Positions 55,157 to 64,000 of a stretch of 64,000 nt of DNA are shown piece after piece. The notes beneath the pieces are model-generated. The model saw only the letters and a program-made list of their open reading frames with translations. It had not been told where the DNA came from and did not search any database. Origin of the DNA: Phycomyces blakesleeanus NRRL 1555(-) (Eukaryota > Mucoromycota > Mucoromycetes > Mucorales > Phycomycetaceae). Within the stretch, counting starts at the first letter, position 1; every line of letters begins with the position of its first letter. The stretch spans positions 1,085,545-1,149,544 of the forward strand of contig NW_017265147.1 of NCBI RefSeq assembly GCF_001638985.1, read 5' to 3'. A program made the position numbers and the translations under genes.

Positions 55157-56150
55157 CTAAAAAGCAAGAGATGAAAGCATAAAGGATCCAAAGGCCAGTA
55201 GACATATACCAATCTAAAAATGCAAAAAAAAATAGAGTAAAAAGAAGATGAACGATTATAATTGAAGCAGTAGTAGCGATAAAGGCAGTAGCAGTATTAA
55301 GAAAAAGTAAAAAAAAAAATCGTTTTGTAGCTTTTATGTAATTAGGATAAACTCACCATGGATTTCAGTGTCAGGGATTCAACCAGGCCATTGACCAATT
55401 CGCCGAATATACGGGTAGCTATCTTTGCTCTATTTTGTTTCAAATTAATTTCAAATTCGATTTAGTGCAAACAAAAATCATTGACAATATCGTGGTTTGT
55501 TAAATCAGTTACCTTCCTATCATTGCAGGGTCTCGTTCTGCACATGTAAAAAAAATATAAAAATATTGAGAGTGAAGGATAGAATTACAAGGAAGAAATT
55601 GAATGGAATAATTGGTTTATATGTACGTATATAAAGGATATTGTTTCCATTCATTACAGTAAGGTTTAAGAAATGGAGCCAAGTCTGGGTGTGAACAGTG
55701 ATTTCCAGTATACTTCTGCCTACATACACTAATGACATTTTCAAGAACTTGAAGAATAAAATTATCAATTTTATTTTGGCAAGACATTATTAATATCATT
55801 ATTGATATTGTAAAAGTCAATATAAAGTATACTTACATTTGACATCTTGGTCAAATCTCTCGTTTATTTCTTTTGAGACTGCCATGTAGATTCCAAAGAA
55901 TAATGTCAATAAAGCCAATAGACATGTAGTATGGAGTATGACTTTGACATAACTAAGGTCATATATTTGTGAATAATTCAATTTTTATTTATCTATTTAC
56001 TGGCTTTATTGGTTTTATTTGGAGTGTAGCTGACCTGCCAAATATTAAAGGTACATCAGGTGTGAGAAGTAAGCGAGATTTTGGTTTGATTGAGCGTTTG
56101 AATTCAACAATGGTGTCATGATGAGTTTTTTGCTTCTTATTTGGTTGCAT
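55157..56150 (-). CDS. BRL1: Brl1/Brr6-type nuclear envelope protein
   Basis: Brr6/Brl1 family: nuclear-envelope/ER proteins with a di-cysteine lumenal domain between two membrane helices, needed for nuclear pore assembly and membrane homeostasis. Six exons: 56035-56150, 55837-55952, 55642-55747, 55513-55545, 55357-55429 and 55157-55213; 166 residues, phases all consistent. A first helix (VILHTTCLLALLTLFFGIYM) is at about 43-63. Four cysteines lie at 86, 95, 108 and 114 (VCRQKY, NHCSHPD, PYCNEW, QCAERDP), then IGRAKIA and a C-terminal helix (IGICLLAFGSFMLSSLAF). Exons 3 and 4 can only be joined through an AT-AC intron (55546-55641, separate entry), which restores the conserved fourth Cys and the RDP motif. 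It is convergent with SF3B2, 144 nt apart. Confidence 0.88.
55546..55641 (-). other. U12-type AT-AC intron of BRL1
   Basis: The intron starts ATATCCTTT on the minus strand, the exact minor-spliceosome donor consensus, and ends TTTTTTAC. A branch-like CCTTCAC lies 27 nt before the end. Length is 96 nt. No GT donor in the neighbourhood gives an open frame into the RDP exon. Confidence 0.8.
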
Positions 56151-57233
56151 ACTGTTTGTTGGTTGATCTAGTTATTTTATTTATGTTTTTGACAGTGCGA
56201 GCTAAATAAGTTCAAGAGGTCACAGAAAAGACCAAGCTAGTCATGTGATTAAGGTAAATGACACTTTAATGAAAATAATAATAATATGTAAGGGTAAGTG
56301 TAAGCCTATGCGTGTTTTGTATATATGTAGATTGATTGCAAGTGGTTCATATGGTTCCTAATTTACAGTGTCTTTATGCTGTCATTCGGAGTTTAGTGAA
56401 TCCCTTTGTCTGATTTTCTCTCTTTTGGCTTTTTTTTTATATATTTTATTTTATTTTATTCCTTGCAGACTTTGGAGTCTCTGAGTAATCCTTTTTTGTA
56501 CACATATGATACATCTTCTTGTTACTGATCTTTATAAAACACACTATTTTTACGTGATAGATCAAGTGTGTAGTGCCATCAAGATTGTTCTGTGATACGA
56601 TGTACAATATATCCAGATGTTTGATGTTAGTTTGATTGGATAGATATGTGTGGGTGTAATTGTGTCCAAGATATATTGATCTATTTAGTAGATGGTGTTC
56701 AATTCAATCAATCAAGTACAGTACAGTACAGTACAGTACAAATAAGCTTAGAGGTTTCTGCTGGTCAATCTAGTCTTTATATAATATACTAAAAAGAAAT
56801 TATCCGTTTTTGGGTCATTTCGGCTTAATATTATCCAACTTCTTTTTTTGTGGAGAAAATATGATGTAGGCCACGTGAAGGAAGAAACACTGTAATAAAG
56901 GCATGCCCCAACATGTGAAGATAGAATTTCGTATTTTTTTCTCTCTGTCTATTTAACTTTCATCTTCAGTTGTGATGTCAGTGGCTCTTTTTAGCCAATC
57001 ATATTCAAATAAACCTCTACTCTTTCTTTTTTTGGTGAGTACAAAATATTCCAAAAAAAAAGGGTCAAATAAAATTCAGATTTTCTGCTGTATGCCATAT
57101 AAATATTTATATATATTCAAATTTTCTTATCCTTTACTTCAACCCCCCCTTTTTCTCTCTTTCTTTCTCTTTCTTTATACATATTCAATTTTAATTTCAA
57201 TTCTTTCTTCTATTAAAAACAAACAAACAAACG
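56151..57233. other. Divergent promoter region BRL1 / POX
   Basis: 1.1 kb between divergent starts. Contains short TTTTA and GTACA repeats (56715-56740). No gene is recognised. Confidence 0.5.
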
Positions 57234-60048
57234 ATGGCTTCTGCACATAATAGACTTAAGGCTGTTCAACAACACCTCACTCCTGCCCAAGTACATGCAA
57301 AAGCTGTCGAGTAATACACAACATACCTATACACATACATATATTTAACATTTTGATTTATTTACGTACTTAGTCCAGTAGCAAGCATGGACCAGGAACG
57401 TGCAAAGGCAGCCTTTGATATCCGTGAATTGACCTACTTACTTGACGGCGGAAAGAAAGTTACGGAACTCAAAGAGCGCATGATGCTTGAGCTTGAAAGA
57501 GATCCTCTCTTCAAAATGCATGATATCCACGACATTTCAAAGGATGAACTCCGTGAGCGCACCATGCAAAAGGTAAATTTATACGAAACATTTCTTTGTT
57601 TTCATTGGACTTCCAAATTATACACAAAAGAATGAAAAGAATGAAAACCAAGTAGTTGATCTATAAGCTAAATCTTTACACAATACACAACATTAGTTTA
57701 GCAGTCTGTTGCACCACCTTCAAAATGAACCAGTCGATCAATTCAGAAAGAGAATGGAGGTCGTCAGTATGCTTGATCCAGGTTTCTGGACTCGTTTTGG
57801 TGTTCATTGTAGGTTGACTTTATTTTTATTTTAATGATAACCATGGTTACTAAAGTAATTTATTAATTATTTACTAACTCATGTATACAGACGGGTTGTT
57901 TATCGGCGCACTTCAGAGCAATGCTACTCCTGGACAGCTGGGATACTGGTTTGAAAAGGGTGCTTTGTCACTAAATGGATTGGTCGGCTGTTTTGCCATG
58001 ACTGAGCTCGGCCACGGATCAAATGTGCCCGGTCTCGAGACGACTGCTACATTTGATGAAGCTTCTGACCAATTTATTATCCACACTCCCACACTCACTG
58101 CCACAAAGGTAAACAACACACACATATATATATAAGGCACAAAAACATATTACTTATATATCTCTTTTTTTATTAGTGGTGGATCGGCGGTGCTGCGCAT
58201 AGTGCCACACATTCTACGGTGTTTGCACAATTGATGGTTAACGGAAAATGCTACGGTACAAAGTGCTTTGTAGTACAGCTCAGAGATCCAAAGACATATG
58301 CCTGTATGCCTGGTGTCAATATTGGTGACATTGGAAAAAAGATGGCAAGTAAAACAGATAGATAGGAAGAAAACAAAGGCAGAATATCGAATGCGTATGT
58401 GCGTGTGTGTGTGTGTTTACTCCTTAGACGTGTGTATTTAGTGTGTGACAATTATTATTGTTACTAACCAAAGAATTTCAAATACTTTTTTTTTTCTTAG
58501 GGAAGAGATGGTATCGACAATGGCTGGATCCAGTTCACAAATGTACGGATTCCTAGAGGAAACATGTTGATGAAACACACAAAGGTTTCTCGCTCTGGTG
58601 CAGTCAAGGAGCCCAAGCTTCAGCAATTGGTGAGTTGATTGTTATTTGATTTGATTTGATTTTCTTTTTTAAAGAGAAAAATAAGGGTATATCATTATAA
58701 ATCGTGGGAATCTAATATACACACTCCCATACTCCCACACTTATTAATCTATTCACTCATACTCAAATAAATACATACATATATTACCTAGACTTATGGC
58801 GCTCTTCTTCAAGGTAGAGTTGCCATGGTAGTAGACAGCGGTAATGTGTCCAAAAAAGCACTTGCTATTGCGATCCGTTACGCTGCTGTCCGCCGCCAGT
58901 TCTCTAGCTCAGATTCTACGATCGAGACAAAGTTGCTAGACTACCCTATCCATCAGCGCCGCCTGATGCCGCTCCTGGCCCAGACATTTGCCATGCTTTT
59001 TACAGGATCCGAAATGACTACCATGTACAACGAAATGATGCAGCGACTCGAGAATGCAAAGCCCGGAGATAGCGATCTGGACGAGGTCATGGAGACCCTC
59101 AAGGAAACCCACTCAACCAGTGCGGGTCTCAAGGCCTTTTGCACCTGGAACTGTCTCGAGACAATCGAACAGTGTCGACAGGCGTGCGGTGGTCACGGAT
59201 ACTCTGCCTACACTGGTTTAGCAGGAATGTACCAGGACTTTGCGGTACAGTGCACCTGGGAGGGCGACAATACAATCCTGACCTTACAGGCTGGTCGGTA
59301 CCTGATCAGCTCTTACCGCGAGGCGATGAAGGGTAAGAAGCTGTCACCTGGTGTCGGATACCTCAACAGACTGGACCAGTTGATCGGTAAAAAGTGCCAA
59401 GTAAAAGAGCTCGAAGACCTTTTGCGGCCCGAGATTATTATTGAAGGATGGCAGGTAGTTTGTGCCAATGTGGTCAAGAATGCGGCAAAGGAGTTTGAGG
59501 CCCATTTGGCGAGAGGTAAAAAGCCCGACGATGCATATGAAGAGTGCTCGCAGTCCCGTCTCTACGCAGCCAAGTTGCACACTTTTGGATACCTTTATCA
59601 CCGGTTTGTGGATGGTGTGGCCAAGGTATCCGATGATCTGAAGCTGGTTTTGGACAGCGTGTCACTGCTGTACGGTCTGTACACAATTGAGGAAAACGCA
59701 GGCGCATTCCTCCAATACGAGTACTTTAGCCCAAAGCAGATTGAGTTTATCCGGGAGAAGACCAATGCACTGTGCAAGGTTGTGCGTGAACAGGCAATCC
59801 CTCTTGTGGATTCCTTTAACCTGTCTGACTTTATGATCAACTCACCGCTGGGCCGGGCAGATGGAAATGTGTATGAACACTACTTTGATCAGGTCAAGCG
59901 ATCGAATCCTCAGGGCGAACACCCTTACTTCCAACGTATCATCAAACCTTTGATTGAACGCAAGTCAGAAGCAGATGATGAAGAAGAAGATGATGAAGCG
60001 GCTGGATTAGAGTCTGAAGATGAAGACGAAGATGAAGAAGAAGAATAA
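57234..60048 (+). CDS. POX1: Acyl-CoA oxidase (peroxisomal beta-oxidation)
   Basis: FAD-dependent enzyme that makes trans-2-enoyl-CoA and H2O2. Seven exons: 57234-57310, 57374-57572, 57697-57808, 57891-58108, 58177-58344, 58501-58629 and 58792-60048; 719 residues. Landmarks are [18 protein letters not shown] (FAD/substrate loop), [62 protein letters not shown] and the catalytic-glutamate segment [16 protein letters not shown]. The intron after exon 5 begins GCAAGT, a GC-AG donor; using the nearby GT would shift the frame. The C-terminus is an acidic tail of about 30 residues ending in five glutamates, with no SKL-type PTS1, so import would have to use another signal, as yeast Pox1 does. Confidence 0.95.
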
Positions 60049-61257
60049 TTGGTGATAGCTGTAGTCGATTTTCATAAATAAATTTTTATACTCTAGACAT
60101 TTGAAAGATATTTGAATAAATAAAATACATTGAATTGAATTAAACTTTTAAATAATTGTAAATTGATGTTCAGCACTTTATTAATATTATATAAGCATAT
60201 CTCTATTGTGTCTGTAGTTTAAATACCAAATATTTTTGAAACAAAATTAATTAATAAAAAATAAAGTTTATCAATTGCCGTAATCAGTACTTTTGGGTAC
60301 CTTTTCTTGTAGAATACCTCACTAATGTGTGTATATATATATATATGTGTGTGTGTTTGTGTGTGTCTTTATACAGATACAAGCCCCAAAATATTGATTC
60401 TATTTTTTTCTTAAAAAAAAAAAAAGATTCAAAATTATGCTTGATGATTAAATATGATGTTTTGATATTTGTAATATTGTGTACGTCTGCCTCCCTGCTT
60501 GTATAAATAGATAGAAAAATGTAGACAGGGCAGAAAAGCTTTATTTCGGTCCAATGTACCATATACCCGAACTACCGAATACAATGTGCTCAAATGACGT
60601 GTTTTATTATTTTATGTGCGGATATTTGGTTGTTACATTTATGTAACAGTAGTAGTAATATTATTAATATATTATTAATATAAATTATTATTCTTTGCGT
60701 TTGTCATTGCGCATCACTCTTGATTTTTTTTCTTCTATTTCTTATTTTATTCAAGTTAATTTTTGTACGGACACAAGTCTATTTATGGTAAGAAAAAGAA
60801 TATCAAGGCAGTTTTGTGCAAGACGACCAAAGATTGCCTTTTATATATAGTGAAAATACATCTATACTTTTGTAGTGATTGTTTCATAGTACCTTGTAAT
60901 ACTACATATTTATAGCATGTCGTATAATATCAGAATATGCTGCACTATGCTGTATGGTAAAGTATCAAATATCACGGGATAATGATGCACAAGCACATTG
61001 AACAAATAACCTTCTCATCCTCGTCCTTGTCCTCTTCTTGCTCTTCTGCTCTTCCCTGGTCTCTTTTCTTTTTTTAACTTACAATATCCGACTAAAGTAG
61101 TACAGAAAAATTGAATTAGGGGGGGGGGGAACACAAGGTCCAAAATAGCACCAGAAATAAAACCAAGCCAGGCCAAGCCAGGTCCAGCCAGGTCCATGTC
61201 AAGGCAAAACCATCACATATAAATTATACATATTTTAAAATTTTGGAACTTTTGGCA
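60049..61257. other. Spacer
   Basis: AT-rich, with a GT tract (60345-60365) and a short G9 run near 61120. Poly-A-signal-like AATAAA sequences follow the acyl-CoA oxidase stop. No gene is supported. Confidence 0.5.
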
Positions 61258-61263
61258 TATAAA
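61258..61263 (+). promoter_or_regulatory. TATA box of the ricin-B/DUF3759 gene
   Basis: CATATAAAGCGC with TATAAA 111 nt before the ATG, followed by a CT-rich leader. Confidence 0.55.
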
Positions 61264-61373
61264 GCGCATCGTAAAGACCAATACTTTTCTTGCTTCTTCA
61301 TCTCTTTGTTTCTGTTTGTTTATTTAACAAATTTAAACTTAAACTCACACACATTACATATCACATATAAATC

Positions 61374-62179
61374 ATGACTGCCGGTGAAAGTGCTTTCCCT
61401 ATTGGTTACTTCTTTATCATCTCCAAGTTGAACAACTTGGTTATTGATGTCGAGAACCCTACCGAAGCTGGCGTAAGATAATCATACCAATAGAAGCAAC
61501 ACGGAAAACCAAAACCAAAATACACTTGTTGTATCCAAGGATCTATATACTAACTATAGCGTGTTTTATATATATTGAAATTAATGTAGCCTGGTGCAAG
61601 AATCATTATGAAAGAACGTCAGGCAAAGTCTCCCGAACGTGACAGTCAGCTCTGGATCCATCAGAACGGTAACTATATAGTATATCAATAATTGTATATA
61701 TATACTTTTATTTAATGAAAATACCTTTAGGTTTCTTGACAAACAAGATGACGGGCCTTGTATTGGATATCAACAGATCCCCCAGCTTTATGGGTAAGTC
61801 TTCTTTAAAGCCCATATTCTATTGTTATTGTTGCTGTCATAAAAAAAGAAAATGAATGAAAGAATCGCAGCACACAAACTGCGTTTGTTTTCTCTCTCGA
61901 AAGCTCGGAAGTTCCGAGACCTTTTGATGTTTCTATCTTGTCCAAGCTTTGTCTGTGCAACAGAAGCGGTCTTTTTTCTTTTTGATTTTATATTCATTTA
62001 TTCATTTATTCATTTATTCTATTTTATTCTAACTAATAACATATTATAATATATATACATTGGCTCTTAATCATCTTTCCTGCTTTTTATTGTGTTGGAC
62101 GTATTAGCTATCTTTAATGGTGAAAACCACCTCTACTTGGACCAGATGAAGGAAGAGGATACCGTAAGTACACCAAAAG

Positions 62180-62217
<38 letters not shown>

Positions 62218-63040
62218 GAAACAACCAATCAACTAACACATTCAAAAAAAAATTGCGGTAATTTTTCAAAAGGCTCACGACCAGAGATTTGCTTTCGAGG
62301 AAGAGACGGGTTTCATTTACTCTCTGCACAACGAAAACATTGTGTTTGACATTCGCAAGGCCGAGGTGGCTGAGGGTGGTCGTGTCATTGTATACAAGCG
62401 CAAGGGAATCTCTGAAGATAGCAGCAAGAAACCCCTGCACCAGTACTGGTCCGTTGAGCTCGGCGACCCTCCCAAGATTGATGAGGATGACGAAGAGGAA
62501 GATGAGAGCAAGCGTGCTCGTCTGAGATCCTGGTTCGGTAACTGGTCTGGTTGGGATAAGCGTAAGAACGGTATGCTTGTAGAGCACGATCTTGAGGAGG
62601 CACATGAAAAGGTTTACACTGAGAAGAAGGCCAGCCTGAGGTAAATATTTTGTATATATATATATATATATCTATTTATATATATATTAATCCATTGTTA
62701 TATAGTCACGAGTTATTGGCCGGTGCTGCTGCATTCGCTGCTGTTCATGCTTGGGAGAAGCGCCAGGAAGAAGCTGGTGAGGAGGTTCACCACAGCATGA
62801 CCAAGAAGTTGTTGGCCAGTTTGGCCGCAGCAGAGGTAAGCAAAAATTAGTCGATTTGCATTTTGATACTCTATTTAACTATCCGACTCTTATACATAGA
62901 TGGTTAAATTGTATGAGGAGCGTGGTATTGAAGAGGAAGACGATGATGAAGAAAAGAAGATCGAGAAGAAGAACATTCTCCAACGCATGTCTGCATCTGC
63001 TGCTCAGAATCTCTTTGAGGCCAAGCACGGCAGAGTTTGA
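61374..63040 (+). CDS. Ricin-B-like (beta-trefoil) plus DUF3759 protein
   Basis: Seven exons: 61374-61472, 61590-61668, 61731-61793, 62108-62163, 62273-62640, 62706-62835 and 62900-63040; 311 residues. Residues 10-165 look like a carbohydrate-binding beta-trefoil of ricin-B type: GYFFIISKLNNLVIDVE, SQLWIHQNGFLTNKMTGLVLDI, RVIVYKRKG and HQYWSVE. The C-terminal 110 residues match DUF3759 (CipC-like): HELLAGAAAFAAVHAWEKRQE, KKLLASLAAAEMVKLYEE and AAQNLFEAKHGR. Between them is an acidic stretch with a Trp-rich piece (SWFGNWSGWDKR). There is no signal peptide, so it is probably cytosolic and perhaps stress- or growth-phase-related like CipC proteins; that is inference. The TATA promoter suggests regulated, strong expression. 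Confidence 0.9.
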
Positions 63041-63471
63041 GCTTAGAGTCTGATTAAGTCTTTATTAAGTAAATAGATAACATTCTATTGTGGTAAAAAG
63101 AAAGAAAAAATAACTGTAAAAAAATAAATAAACCAAATTAAATAAGCAAATAACGGTACATATACTTTACACACCAAGCTGTTATAATGAAAGAAAGGCG
63201 GAAATCCTTGTAGTCAGTTTTGCTTTGCTTTATTTATTTTTTTAATATATAAATGAACTGGAAAATTAGAGCAAAGCTTAAGCAAACAACTCTAGAGTTA
63301 GACAAGCCTTTCATTAATTAATTCATTTATCAAATACCATTATTTTTACTGTCATTGTTTTTAAGGAACAATGTAGTACAATACAATTGTACTGTATAGT
63401 TAATATCATTATTACTGCTTTACCACTTATTTTCTATTGTAAGAATGAAATTAAATAAAATCGAGTTGAAA
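63041..63471. other. Convergent 3' spacer
   Basis: AT-rich spacer with AATAAA motifs shortly after the stop of the DUF3759 gene. No gene is seen. Confidence 0.5.
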
Positions 63472-63738
63472 CTATTCAGCGATTATTTGGGCACGACGCT
63501 TCTCTGGAACACCTCTTCTTTCTTTTTTTTTCTATTATTATAAATGTATAGAAATACAAATTCCACCAAAGACAGATTTCCAAAAAAAAAACACACACAC
63601 ACCTACAGACACACCCACACACAAAGAAAAGGCACACAAATTCTATTAAAGCCGACTATTGCAACTTACTCGTTGAAGAGGATGTATTTAATGCCAAAGA
63701 AGAAAAAATATTGAAAATATTGTTTGAGATTTTCAGTT
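63472..63738 (-). CDS. C-terminal exons of an unidentified small membrane protein
   Basis: Minus-strand exons 63670-63738 and 63472-63517 join in phase through a GTAAGT...AG intron. They encode NLKQYFQYFFFFGIKYILFNE followed by RGVPEKRRAQIIAE and TAG (cited in two parts). A hydrophobic aromatic helix followed by a short basic tail is typical of small organelle membrane subunits. I could not place the family, and the 5' exons and start are not visible with certainty; they may lie in 63740-64000 or beyond. Confidence 0.4.
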
Positions 63739-64000
63739 CTTAAAAAAACCAAAAATGGCCAAAACGGCCGTGCGTACCTCTTGTAATGTAACTCCTTTAT
63801 ATGGATTTTAAATAGGAGCCGTTTAAAAAAGCATAAATACTTGGATTTATATTCTCTTTTTTAAAAAAAGATTCACTTAAAGAAGTTCGTTTTACTTTGG
63901 GCAGCAAACGGCCGTGTACGCTTTAGATACTACGCAATCACCAAATTACTCACACACTGAATATTTTCTTTCTCATAGAACCTTATAGAACAATAGACGT
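63739..64000. other. Window end with repeated ACGGCCGTG motif
   Basis: ACGGCCGTG occurs at 63764 and 63908, each followed within a few bases by TACC or TACG. It may be a regulatory site of the adjacent gene. Nothing else can be supported. Confidence 0.35.

Overview
The window reads as nuclear DNA of an early-diverging fungus of the Mucoromycota, most likely a Mucorales species with Phycomyces- or Mucor-like genome texture. The grounds are short GT-AG introns (about 60-430 nt) in almost every gene, very AT-rich intergenic DNA full of short tandem repeats, fungal-type gene families (Pom152, Brl1/Brr6, Dma-type FHA-RING, Mtr10, Fad1, Ncs2) and a fungal DUF3759 protein. No tRNA, rRNA, CRISPR array or intact transposon was recognised. 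The species call is inference.

Layout. 35-1006 (+): 3' end of a DCAF7-like WD40 gene. 3010-4519 (+) and 5496-6887 (+): a tandem duplicate of an unrecognised secretory/membrane protein; the first copy is broken and the second intact. 7716-8450 (-): a small secreted Val/Ala/Lys-rich protein with a clear TATA box. 8.5-17.1 kb: a gene desert. 17150-19480 (+): FHA-RING ubiquitin ligase. 20275-24265 (-): Mtr10/transportin-3 importin (8 exons). 25208-26514 (-): FAD synthase. 26.5-30.8 kb: repeat-rich spacer. 30835-31966 (+): protein with an integrase-type HHCC zinc finger. 32-38.9 kb: second desert, holding a histone H3-like relic. 38897-42806 (+): 12-exon glutamine-rich protein with a Q75 tract. 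43611-48144 (-): nucleoporin Pom152. 48717-50790 (-): Ncs2/Ctu2 tRNA thiolation protein. 51.0-51.5 kb (-): second H3-like relic. 51896-55012 (+): U2 snRNP protein SF3B2. 55157-56150 (-): Brl1/Brr6 nuclear-envelope protein carrying a U12-type AT-AC intron. 57234-60048 (+): acyl-CoA oxidase. 61374-63040 (+): ricin-B-like plus DUF3759 protein. 63472-63738 (-): last exons of an unidentified small membrane protein.

The genes are mainly housekeeping and are not an operon or cluster with one job. Three act at the nuclear envelope or pore (Mtr10, Pom152, Brl1), which is probably coincidence. All exon models were built by hand: every junction was checked for reading phase and a splice consensus, and by agreement with remembered family motifs. 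No similarity search was run.

Points most worth checking are the AT-AC intron in BRL1, two or three decayed histone H3-like loci, the stop-free 432-nt intron of MTR10, the perfect 46-bp palindrome upstream of POM152, and the strong bias toward hexanucleotide repeats.
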